Shown here in pieces: positions 7,708 through 14,762 of a stretch of DNA of 23,438 nucleotides (position 1 is the first letter of the stretch; every line of letters begins with the position of its first letter). A program made the translations under genes and the position numbers. Source of the DNA: Clostridia bacterium. Its GTDB lineage: Bacteria; Bacillota; Clostridia; Christensenellales; Borkfalkiaceae. The notes beneath the pieces were generated by a model, which saw only the letters and a program-made list of their open reading frames with translations, made no database searches and had not been told where the DNA came from. The stretch spans positions 1 to 23,438 of the forward strand of contig CAAGHC010000022.1 in NCBI GenBank assembly GCA_900769565.1. The letters are read 5' to 3'.

Positions 7708-8715
7708 TTAATCTATAAAATTTTTAACGTTATCGGTCAATAATTCCATATAGGTTTTATCGTCGATACCATTTTCTTTTGCCATGTTTTTAACCGTTCG
7801 AAGTATGTGAGCGTAACCTTGTCCACCGTAAGAAACCCACATACTCTTTAAACAAATATCGTTGCACACGAGTATCTGTTTTTTGTAGCCTAAATCAATT
7901 AAGTGCTTTAATAGACGAATTCTTTCAAGGTCGTAAGCAAACCTACGTTTTTCGTTTACGTAAAATTCTTTTCCAAAGTTGTCGAATTCGATATATGCAC
8001 CCCTGTCAAGAAGTGCCTTAATATAATCGGGTCGTAACCAAACGTCTACGTGGTCGATACAAATTTTATTAGGCTTAACGCCTTCTGCTGTAAGTATATC
8101 GATAACTTCAAACCCGTTCTCTGTATAAAGGTCGGTATGAACGTGTATTGCCTTGCCTGTTTCAGCGCCGACGATACCCGCGGCTTTTAATACCTTCTTT
8201 TCGTCTGGGCTCATTACTGCGCTAGTGCCTATTTCGCCTATGATACCAGCCTTAACCGAACTGCCTTGTATACCGACGAGAATGTCCTTTCTCATTTCGT
8301 CGGCAAGGTCTTTTACCGTTGCAGTCTTAACGGTGGGGAAGTGCGCTTTATGATAATAATGACCACATCCAAGCACGATATTTACACCCGTGCGAGAAGA
8401 AACTTCTTTTAACTTGTTAACGTCCCTGCCGATTTCGTCAGGGGTGCAGTCGATTATGGTTTGACCACCGTGCGCTTTAAAATAATCAATTTCAAAAACG
8501 GCTTTATCAACTTCGTCTAAAAGAGCGTTATCTAAAACTGCATACGGGTCGTCGAAAATCTTTTCACGCAAGGTAACGTCCATCTTTTTAGTAAAGCACG
8601 GTGGTTCGTTACCCGTAACGTCAACACAATTGCGCATATCGATAAAGATATGCTCGTGTGAAGAAGTTACGCCAAGTTGGTCTCGTGATATTTGACCAAG
8701 AACGGTGTTTATCAT
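7708..8715 (-). CDS. Phosphotriesterase-family metallohydrolase (possible lactonase)
   Basis: This 335-aa amidohydrolase-superfamily TIM barrel has its binuclear centre intact: H20 and H22 (SSHEHIF), a bridging Glu E161 (IGEIG), H193 (HVHTD), H222 (IDHVD) and D286 (CNDI). A Glu bridge rather than carboxylated Lys is typical of the PHP-like branch. Characterised relatives include sugar lactonases and carboxylesterases, and true phosphotriesterase activity is rare. The start overlaps the stop of the upstream gene as ATGA, so translation is probably coupled. Between a predicted TIM-barrel gene and the M24 gene, a lactone- or ester-opening step in carbohydrate breakdown is plausible. Confidence 0.9.
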   Translation of the reverse strand: MINTVLGQISRDQLGVTSSHEHIFIDMRNCVDVTGNEPPCFTKKMDVTLREKIFDDPYAVLDNALLDEVDKAVFEIDYFKAHGGQTIIDCTPDEIGRDVNKLKEVSSRTGVNIVLGCGHYYHKAHFPTVKTATVKDLADEMRKDILVGIQGSSVKAGIIGEIGTSAVMSPDEKKVLKAAGIVGAETGKAIHVHTDLYTENGFEVIDILTAEGVKPNKICIDHVDVWLRPDYIKALLDRGAYIEFDNFGKEFYVNEKRRFAYDLERIRLLKHLIDLGYKKQILVCNDICLKSMWVSYGGQGYAHILRTVKNMAKENGIDDKTYMELLTDNVKNFID

Positions 8716-9500
8716 TCTTTAATCTCCTTATCACCGTAAAGGGCGATATATTTTTTAAGAAGTTTATTAGCGTCGGTATCAGCGTCGCCGATGGTAGACG
8801 AGCAGAAGATTACGCCTTGAATTTCGTTTTCTAATAACATTTCAAAATATAATTTAGTTTGTTTTTCAAAACGAACGGGGTCCATCTCTTTAGCGCCTTC
8901 GTCAAGATAGTCCCAAAGATATATGCCGAGCATAAGGGGTTTATCCCCGATAACTTTTTTAAGTTTAGCAAGGTGTTCGTCCACGTTTTCAATATTGTCA
9001 GAACCCCAAAGCCAGAAAGTTACGCCGTCAAAGCAGGGAAGATATTTTGATAGGTCAAGGTCAAGTTGATTGTGGTAAAGAACGCACCAAAATTCCTTGC
9101 CGTTAGCGTTAAGTTTTGCTTTAATTTCAGATAAAACTTCGGGGGTAAAGCGTTCCATGCGCACGGGCGAGAAAAAGTCGTCCACTACGCCCCCGATAAT
9201 ATTATCGGCAACCTTGCAAGCGTCTAATACGTCTTCGGTATTGCCTAGTCTTGCATCGGGTAGGGGGGAACTGTTGTCGCCAAGTACCGACCAGATTACA
9301 TTGTCAAGATAGTTAAAGCGTTTAGCAAGATTATCAAACGGGGGTTGAATATTTCCACCGTAAGAAACGATAAAAGCGTTTTTAATGCCGTAAACGTCTT
9401 TAAATTGCTCGGGGGTCATACTGCAATTTAGTCCCGTGCAGTCGTTATGAGAGCCTTCTAGATGCCCCCAGTTCCAAAGTTTGTCAATAAGTTTTGCCAT
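8712..9500 (-). CDS. Small predicted TIM-barrel protein of unknown function
   Basis: The 262-aa sequence alternates beta strands and helices like a TIM barrel (AFIVSYG, IIGGVVDDFF, FWCVLYHN, GVTFWLWGS, LMLGIYLWDY, GVIFCSS). Acidic residues at strand ends, notably D107/D108 and D198, could be catalytic. Many aromatic residues suggest a carbohydrate-binding cleft, as in glycosidase-like barrels, but I cannot assign a family. There is no signal peptide, so it should be cytoplasmic. The ATG has an AAGGAG site. Its start overlaps the end of the AraC gene by 17 bp and its stop overlaps the PTE-like start by 4 bp, so it is firmly part of the operon. Confidence 0.8.
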   Translation of the reverse strand: MAKLIDKLWNWGHLEGSHNDCTGLNCSMTPEQFKDVYGIKNAFIVSYGGNIQPPFDNLAKRFNYLDNVIWSVLGDNSSPLPDARLGNTEDVLDACKVADNIIGGVVDDFFSPVRMERFTPEVLSEIKAKLNANGKEFWCVLYHNQLDLDLSKYLPCFDGVTFWLWGSDNIENVDEHLAKLKKVIGDKPLMLGIYLWDYLDEGAKEMDPVRFEKQTKLYFEMLLENEIQGVIFCSSTIGDADTDANKLLKKYIALYGDKEIKE

Positions 9501-10356
9501 AATGCTCCTTTTTGTAAGCCATAGGACTTACGCCTGTAAATTTTTTGAACACCGCACCAAAATATTTCGGTTCTGTAAACCCTAGCGAAAGGGAAATTTC
9601 GGTTGCGGATAAATCCGTGTTTTTTAATAGCCGTTTAGCCTCTTCCGTTTTCAATCGATTAAAACGGTTAAGCAAAGTTTCGCCCGTTTGCTCTTTAAAT
9701 ATTTTGCATATAAACGACCGAGAATAGTTTACCCTTGAAGAAATCTCTTTAAGCGAAAGTTTAGCGCCTATATTCTCTTCAAAGTAGTTAAGCACAATTC
9801 TCACCAAATCAGCGTGAAATTGTTCGCCACTTAAAAATACAATCTTTTCTTGGTTTTTAGAAAGCCTTCTGATTAAACAGATTAAAAGATATTCCAACTG
9901 CAAAATAATTGCTTGTTGACCGCCAAAGTTTGGCGAAGATATTCTCTCAAGTAAGTCATTTTTATTCATAAAAAAGGTGTGTTTACTCTCAAAAATAATC
10001 TTATTTAGGCAATCCACTTCATTATCGTCTAAATCAAAGTTCATTAAGTCAAGCGACTTTAACGCATGAGTAAAACTTTCAAAACAAATTACGAAAGCTT
10101 TGTTTTCATTGCCTTTTTCTGCTCGGTACGAGTGCTTTCTGTCGGGTGCGATAATTATTAATTGCCCGTCGTTAAGGGTGAACGTTTGATTGTCAACGGT
10201 AATGTTTACTTTGCCCTTTTGAACGTAGCATAATTCCCAAAACCCGTGCGTTTCTTCGTAGTCTTTGTATTTACCTTCAAAGTCAAGGTATTCAAGAGCG
10301 ATAAGTTCTTTAACGTCCACAACGTTTTCTATACGGTGGCGAAGATAAGTTTTCAT
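9484..10356 (-). CDS. AraC-family regulator, first gene of the hydrolase operon
   Basis: The protein has 290 aa: an N-terminal cupin sensor (about 15-110, with HGFWELCYVQKGKVNI and IAPDRKHSYRA) and a C-terminal double HTH (about 190-285, with LGFTEPKYFGAVFKKFTGVSP). The ATG has a GGAAGG site. It is the promoter-proximal gene of the five-gene minus-strand operon and overlaps the next gene by 17 bp, so the regulator is made together with the enzymes it probably controls. This implies positive or negative autoregulation by a pathway intermediate; the ligand is unknown. Confidence 0.9.
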   Translation of the reverse strand: MKTYLRHRIENVVDVKELIALEYLDFEGKYKDYEETHGFWELCYVQKGKVNITVDNQTFTLNDGQLIIIAPDRKHSYRAEKGNENKAFVICFESFTHALKSLDLMNFDLDDNEVDCLNKIIFESKHTFFMNKNDLLERISSPNFGGQQAIILQLEYLLICLIRRLSKNQEKIVFLSGEQFHADLVRIVLNYFEENIGAKLSLKEISSRVNYSRSFICKIFKEQTGETLLNRFNRLKTEEAKRLLKNTDLSATEISLSLGFTEPKYFGAVFKKFTGVSPMAYKKEHYGKTY

Positions 10357-10396
10357 TATTTAACCTTCCAAATTGTATTATATTATGTTTAAGCAC

Positions 10397-10408
10397 GGGT
10401 GTAAACCC
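10397..10408. promoter_or_regulatory. Short palindrome in the operon leader
   Basis: GGGT-gtaa-ACCC is a perfect 4-bp-arm inverted repeat in the predicted leader of the minus-strand operon. It could be a regulator half-site pair, but it is short and may be chance. Confidence 0.25.
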
Positions 10409-10421
10409 AAAATCTTCTTAC

Positions 10422-10451
10422 AGTATACCAAAATAGTCCACAAAAAATCAA
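10422..10451 (-). promoter_or_regulatory. Promoter of the minus-strand hydrolase operon
   Basis: On the minus strand, TTGATT (10451-10446) and TATACT (10427-10422) are separated by 18 bp. The leader to the AraC ATG is about 60 nt. The next gene upstream ends at a terminator, so the operon begins here. Confidence 0.6.
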
Positions 10452-10480
10452 CCGTGTATAAAATTATTCTAATAAAAAAC

Positions 10481-10512
10481 AAAAAAATCGGCAGGTTATA
10501 GCCCTGCCGATT
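10481..10512 (-). terminator. Terminator of the AraC gene at 10539-11396
   Basis: On the minus strand, AATCGGCAGG pairs with CCTGCCGATT around a 7-nt loop and is followed by seven Ts. It separates the two neighbouring same-strand AraC genes. Confidence 0.88.
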
Positions 10513-10538
10513 AAAATAACTTTAATTTTTAATTGATA

Positions 10539-11396
10539 TTATTTGTTTTTAGATTTTTTCTGCCTGTATTTGGACGGGGTTAAGCCCGTAATAGACTTAA
10601 AGGTTTTAGTGAAATAGTTTGGCGTGTCAAAACAAAGTTTGTCGGATATTTCCTGAATAGATATTCCTTGTAATAAAAGACGTTTACTCTCTTCGATTTT
10701 TAGAGTATTATAGTATTTCATTATCGTAACGTGCTTATGCTCTTTGAACACGTTGTTTAAGTACGTACTACTGTAAAAAAGGCTTTTGCATATTTTGGAA
10801 AGAGAGATTTTTTTATATACGTTTTCCTTTAGAATTTCTACTATATCGTTAACCAAAGCAGACTGCAATTCGGTTTTGTTTTTAACCGATAAAATAGTGC
10901 TATTATCAAGCCTATCACGTAACAAGCGAATTAGTAGTTCTTCAATGATATTTTCAGTAATTTGTTTAGCGCCGATAGGGGCGTCTTTTTTTAATTCTAC
11001 CCTTTCTTCAAAGGGTAGTTTAAAGGAATTCTCAATCTCAAAAATAAGTTTTTCCATTAAGATTTTTTGGTCGTTTTTTATCAAAATCGGCTGGTCCAAA
11101 ATGGATAATACGTTAGATTTACATTTAAAGCAAACTATAAATATTTCAGAGTCGTTTTCGGTAAAATATCTATGGGCGACGTTGGGAAAAGTAAGCCTAA
11201 ATTCGCCTGCGTTAAGACTAAGACTTTTATCATTATTTTCTAGGTAAATTTCCCCACTTAAAACGTACACGAATTCATAGAAAGAGTGACTTTCTGTGGG
11301 AAAGAAAAACTCCTTATCTAACTTGAGTTTTTCTACGGTTTTTAAGCCCGTTACGGAAACTATTTTACTTAACTCTAGATTGTAATATTTTTTCAT
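10539..11396 (-). CDS. AraC-family regulator divergent from the M81 cluster
   Basis: The protein has 285 aa: a cupin-like N-terminal sensor (about 30-110, with FYEFVYVLSGEIYLEN and FPNVAHRYF) and an AraC double HTH at about 185-280 (CFDTPNYFTKTFKSITGLTPSKY). No Shine-Dalgarno precedes the ATG. The predicted -10 box ends only 6 nt upstream, so transcription should begin at or next to the start codon, giving a leaderless mRNA. The divergent M81 gene is 129 bp away, and the gap carries an exact 18-bp direct repeat with a 21-bp period, the usual geometry of AraC-type operators. Confidence 0.9.
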   Translation of the reverse strand: MKKYYNLELSKIVSVTGLKTVEKLKLDKEFFFPTESHSFYEFVYVLSGEIYLENNDKSLSLNAGEFRLTFPNVAHRYFTENDSEIFIVCFKCKSNVLSILDQPILIKNDQKILMEKLIFEIENSFKLPFEERVELKKDAPIGAKQITENIIEELLIRLLRDRLDNSTILSVKNKTELQSALVNDIVEILKENVYKKISLSKICKSLFYSSTYLNNVFKEHKHVTIMKYYNTLKIEESKRLLLQGISIQEISDKLCFDTPNYFTKTFKSITGLTPSKYRQKKSKNK

Positions 11397-11402
11397 GCTT
11401 AA

Positions 11403-11431
11403 ATTTTAACATAAATGATAAAATAAAGCAA
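11403..11431 (-). promoter_or_regulatory. Promoter of the leaderless araC gene
   Basis: On the minus strand, TTGCTT (11431-11426) and TAAAAT (11408-11403) are separated by 17 bp. The expected start lies about 7 nt past the -10 box, which coincides with the A of the ATG at 11396. Confidence 0.65.
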
Positions 11432-11437
11432 GTAAAA

Positions 11438-11476
11438 TTTTTGTTTTATTTTTTACTCTTTTTGTTTTATTTTTTA
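11438..11476. promoter_or_regulatory. Tandem 18-bp direct repeat, candidate AraC operator
   Basis: TTTTTGTTTTATTTTTTA occurs twice without mismatch, at 11438-11455 and 11459-11476, with a repeat period of 21 bp (two helical turns). It fills the space between the two divergent -35 boxes, ending 2 bp before the one at 11479. AraC-family proteins commonly bind direct repeats spaced this way next to the -35. The motif is T-rich and of low complexity, so chance similarity is the main alternative. Confidence 0.65.
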
Positions 11477-11478
11477 TA

Positions 11479-11507
11479 TTGTAATAGGGAAAATGCTATG
11501 ATAAAAT
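11479..11507 (+). promoter_or_regulatory. Promoter of the M81-to-GH3 gene cluster
   Basis: TTGTAA (11479-11484) and TAAAAT (11502-11507) are 17 bp apart. The start codon of the M81 gene lies 18 bp downstream with a GGTGG ribosome binding site, so the leader is very short. Confidence 0.6.
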
Positions 11508-11525
11508 TATCGTATAGGTGGTATT

Positions 11526-12920
11526 ATGAAAAAAATTATAGTTGCATCATTTCAATGTGAATCAAACAGCAAGGCAAAATTGCATCCTACGAAAGAAGAT
11601 TTCGAATACTTTAAGGGTGAAGATATTTTTAAAAAATTAGCCGTTAAAGAAGTTTTTGAAAATGCTGGATACATAGCCGTTCCTTCAGTTTACGCAGTTG
11701 CGCTTCCGTCGGCTACGGTTACTGAAGACGTTTACTTTCATTTTGAAAGACAAATTATGGAAACGGTAAATGCTAATCCTGATGCTGTTGGCGTTTATAT
11801 ATGGTTTCACGGTAGTATGGAAGTGGAAAATTTAGGTAGTGGCGAACTCTACTTGTTAAAGCAAATTAGACAAGTGGTTTCTAAAGAGTGTTTAATTGCA
11901 ATATCGTTAGATGCGCATGCAAATATTACCGACGAACTTTGTGATTATGCTAACATTGTAAGTGGTTTCAAAACCGTTCCACATATCGACCAAGTAGAGT
12001 GTCAGTTGCGTTCTGCAAACGCTTTAGTTTATTGCTTAACTAACGGCGTTAGACCCTATTCATATATGCAAAGAGTTCCCTTCTTATTGAAAAACGACAC
12101 TTTGCAAACGGCGTACGAACCGCTAAAAAGTTTGATTGAACTTACTAAAAATTTGGAAAGTGAAAACGACGTTTTGACGGCTAATTTATTTTTGGGGCAT
12201 TGCTGGATTGATGCGCCGAATACTAGTGCGTCAACGGTCGTTACCGCTTTAAGTATTGATAGGGCAAAAACTATTGCCAAAGATTTAGCGAATAGGCTAT
12301 GGGCAACTAGAAACGATTATAAATTTTTATGCGAGGCAGAACTTCCGTTAGAATGTGTTGAAAGGGCTATATCGGGTAAAGAAAACAGGATTTTCATAAC
12401 TGACAGTGGCGACAACACGACTGCTGGCGCAGAAGGTGAAAGCACGGAGATTTTGGAACTTCTTATTGCTAAAAATCCCGATAAGAAAACTTGCGTTGCC
12501 GGTATAACTGATTTTGATTTGGTGGACAAACTCTGGGATAAAAAAGACGGCGAAAAAGTTTATCTTGAAAAATTCAAGGTGAGTGCAACCGTTAAGGTTC
12601 ACGGAGAAATACTTGGTTGGGCAAAAGAAATTATAGGCAGAAGTTTAACCTTTACAATAGGTAATATCGACGTTGTGTTTACCGAAAAACGTAGCGCATT
12701 CATTGAAAAGGGTAACTTTGATAAAGCCAACGTTGACCTTTTAGGTTATCAAATCGTAGTGGTAAAATTAGGTTACTTGTTTACCGAATTAAAGCCCTTT
12801 GCAGATAGGGAATTATTTGCACTATCAGACGGTGCGAGTTGCGTTGAACTTGCAAGGCTTAATTTGAAAAACATAATTCGTCCTATGTATCCGTTAGATG
12901 AATTTGAGTTTAAAGCGTAA
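11526..12920 (+). CDS. M81-family (MlrC-like) metallohydrolase
   Basis: This 464-aa protein has the N-terminal MlrC fold with all expected metal-site residues: E12 (CESNS), D129 and H131 (LDAHANIT) and H153 (VPHIDQ). The H131-H153 spacing is the one seen in MlrC. H95 (WFHGSM) also lies in a conserved loop. MlrC itself hydrolyses small linear peptides from microcystin, but most homologues sit in catabolic clusters and probably cleave small amides. There is no signal peptide, so it acts in the cytoplasm. It opens the plus-strand cluster under a promoter shared with the divergent araC gene, and a degenerate M24 gene follows 72 bp later. The substrate is unknown. Confidence 0.9.
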   Translation: MKKIIVASFQCESNSKAKLHPTKEDFEYFKGEDIFKKLAVKEVFENAGYIAVPSVYAVALPSATVTEDVYFHFERQIMETVNANPDAVGVYIWFHGSMEVENLGSGELYLLKQIRQVVSKECLIAISLDAHANITDELCDYANIVSGFKTVPHIDQVECQLRSANALVYCLTNGVRPYSYMQRVPFLLKNDTLQTAYEPLKSLIELTKNLESENDVLTANLFLGHCWIDAPNTSASTVVTALSIDRAKTIAKDLANRLWATRNDYKFLCEAELPLECVERAISGKENRIFITDSGDNTTAGAEGESTEILELLIAKNPDKKTCVAGITDFDLVDKLWDKKDGEKVYLEKFKVSATVKVHGEILGWAKEIIGRSLTFTIGNIDVVFTEKRSAFIEKGNFDKANVDLLGYQIVVVKLGYLFTELKPFADRELFALSDGASCVELARLNLKNIIRPMYPLDEFEFKA

Positions 12921-12992
12921 AAAAGGCATTGCTAAAATAATTATATTTTGGTTTTGCAATTAAAATATAAAAAATTTTTTAAGGAGTTAGTT

Positions 12993-14165
12993 ATGGCTTA
13001 CTACAACAAACAAGAAACAGAAAACAGAGTAAAAAAGGTCGTTAATTTACTTAACGAAAAAGACATTGACGTTGCAATCATCTATTTTGACGAACTCAAC
13101 GTTGCAAACGGTTGGTATCTCACCGGTTGGTGTGGTCAGTTCGAAAAGGGTGCAGTTTTGGTTGGTAGAGACGGTACTACCATGCTTTTAGGTGGACCTG
13201 AAAGTGAACCTTTTGCAAAACAAGATTCGGCTATTACCGACGTAAGATGTTTCCCCGTATTCATGGTACCTGATGAAGAATATCCCTTGGCTACTATCAT
13301 CAGTTTTGCAGATTTATTTGCAGAATTAAGAGCAAAATTCCCCGTAAAGAAAATCGGTTTAGTTGGTACTACCGATATGCCTTACGCTGTGCACGAAGAC
13401 CTAGTTAAAGGTTTTGAAGGTTGCGAAATTTTTGATATTACCGAAGATTACTTAAAGTTTAGATATATCAAGAGTGACTGGGAAGTTGCGCAAGCAAGAA
13501 AGGCAACCGAACTCGCTTGTGACGCTTATAAAGCAATGGCTAAAAAGGTAAAAGAAGGCGCGAAAGAATACGAAGTCGCTGCAGCAGGCGAAGAAGTTTG
13601 TCGTGCTAACGGTGCAGACAGTTTTGCTTATAGAACTATCGTAGGTAGTGGCGTTCGTTCAAACGCAGTAGTTCCTACCGCAACCAACAAGGAAATGAAG
13701 AATGGCGAAATGGTTATGCTTGGTATCGCACCTAGAATTAACGGTTATGCAGGTACGTTTGGCCACACCGTTCCCGTGAGTGGTGAATATACCCCCGAAC
13801 AAAGAAAGTGCTTAATCGACATGATTGAAGTTATGCGTGACGTTAAAGACGCACTTAAAATCGGCAACACAGGTAGAGAAATCGATAAGGCTGGTAGAGT
13901 GCTTTATGAAAAAGGCGGTTATCTTAAATATATCGTTTGTCCGTTTGCACACACTATGGGCTTAATGGAAGCAGAAGCACCTTTCTTCGGACCTAACAGT
14001 GATGATAAGATTGAAAAGAATATGATTATAAACGTAGACGTATCTTTCTTTGGTCACCCCACGTTGCACGGTTTAAGAGTAGAAACCTGCTACGTTATAA
14101 CTGAAAACGGTGCAGAACCTTTATGTCCATGGTTTGAAGAAGAACTTTTCAACTACGTAAAATAA
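12993..14165 (+). CDS. Second degenerate M24 (creatinase/prolidase-fold) protein
   Basis: The protein has 390 aa, with an N-terminal creatinase-like domain (about 10-150) and an M24 domain (165-385). The two Asp metal ligands are replaced (G244 in MLGIAP, T255 in GYAGT). H320 (FAHTMG) and E364 (LRVETC) remain and the first Glu is Asp (D349). It shares with the protein encoded at 6503-7696 the motif H-(S/T)-x-G-x-x-E-x-E-A-P after the His, so the two form one divergent subfamily. The start at 12993 follows an AAGGAG site; an earlier in-frame start at 12948 has none. It lies in the M81 cluster. Non-peptidase hydrolase or ligand-binding roles are possible. Confidence 0.87.
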   Translation: MAYYNKQETENRVKKVVNLLNEKDIDVAIIYFDELNVANGWYLTGWCGQFEKGAVLVGRDGTTMLLGGPESEPFAKQDSAITDVRCFPVFMVPDEEYPLATIISFADLFAELRAKFPVKKIGLVGTTDMPYAVHEDLVKGFEGCEIFDITEDYLKFRYIKSDWEVAQARKATELACDAYKAMAKKVKEGAKEYEVAAAGEEVCRANGADSFAYRTIVGSGVRSNAVVPTATNKEMKNGEMVMLGIAPRINGYAGTFGHTVPVSGEYTPEQRKCLIDMIEVMRDVKDALKIGNTGREIDKAGRVLYEKGGYLKYIVCPFAHTMGLMEAEAPFFGPNSDDKIEKNMIINVDVSFFGHPTLHGLRVETCYVITENGAEPLCPWFEEELFNYVK

Positions 14166-14331
14166 TTTTAAAAGACTTATGAACGCCGTTGGGTTTGGTT
14201 AATTGTTTGGCGTTTGGATTTTAATGCTACAAAAGGTCAATTTATTCTAAACGTTTATTAGTCTAGCCCAACTTGTTTTAACTATTTAAATAATACTAAA
14301 AATTAAAAACAATAAAAAGGAAGTATGAATT
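14166..14331 (+). other. 166-bp intergenic gap within the cluster
   Basis: This is the longest gap in the plus-strand cluster. It holds a weak AACGCC...GGCGTT hairpin with a large loop and distant GTTGGG/CCCAAC arms, but no convincing U-tailed terminator or consensus promoter. The AAAAGGAAG ribosome binding site of the next gene is at its end. Confidence 0.4.
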
Positions 14332-14706
14332 ATGGAAAACGGAACTAACGGAAAGAAAAACTGGGTATTTTGCGACGGCGACTTACCGCCCCATGGCGAC
14401 AATCCCGAATTTTTAGGACACGAAGCGCTCATGATAACTAACGTGGGCAAAGAAGATGCGCACATTCGTATCAAAGTTTTGTTCGAAGACAAACCCCCGT
14501 ATGATAAAATCACTTTAGATTTACCTGCGGAAAGAACTACTTGTTTAAGACTTGATTTCCCGATTGGAAAAGAAAAATATCAAATTCCATTCGGTCAATA
14601 CGCTCTTCATATCATTTCCGACGTGCCTGTGTGCGCATGTTTCGGTAGATTAGACGTTCGTCAAAGCAATATGGCGTATTACAGTTTAAGCGGTTATTCT
14701 TTCTAA
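14332..14706 (+). CDS. ASRT-family (sensory rhodopsin transducer-like) protein
   Basis: This 124-aa beta-rich protein is recognisable as an Anabaena sensory rhodopsin transducer homologue (ASRT). The family pattern W-x6-LPPHG-x(n)-PEF-x2-HE near residues 11-31 is present, followed by the DAHIRI strand, the LPAERT turn at about 64-69 and the RLDVRQ-x(n)-YYSLSGYS ending. ASRT proteins form small tetrameric beta sandwiches. Comparative work has proposed that the superfamily binds small molecules such as sugars, outside rhodopsin signalling. No rhodopsin gene is here; the neighbours are an M24 gene and a glycosidase-like gene. A cytoplasmic sugar-binding or accessory role is therefore the best inference. 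Confidence 0.85.
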   Translation: MENGTNGKKNWVFCDGDLPPHGDNPEFLGHEALMITNVGKEDAHIRIKVLFEDKPPYDKITLDLPAERTTCLRLDFPIGKEKYQIPFGQYALHIISDVPVCACFGRLDVRQSNMAYYSLSGYSF

Positions 14707-14762
14707 TTTCTTAAACTTAAAATTTAATAATTATGAACAAAAAATTAAAGTAGGATAAATAT

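Noticed and set aside
10786..11247. 153-codon plus-strand frame
   Set aside because: It is antisense to a clear AraC gene, with no ribosome binding site and a composition typical of a shadow frame.
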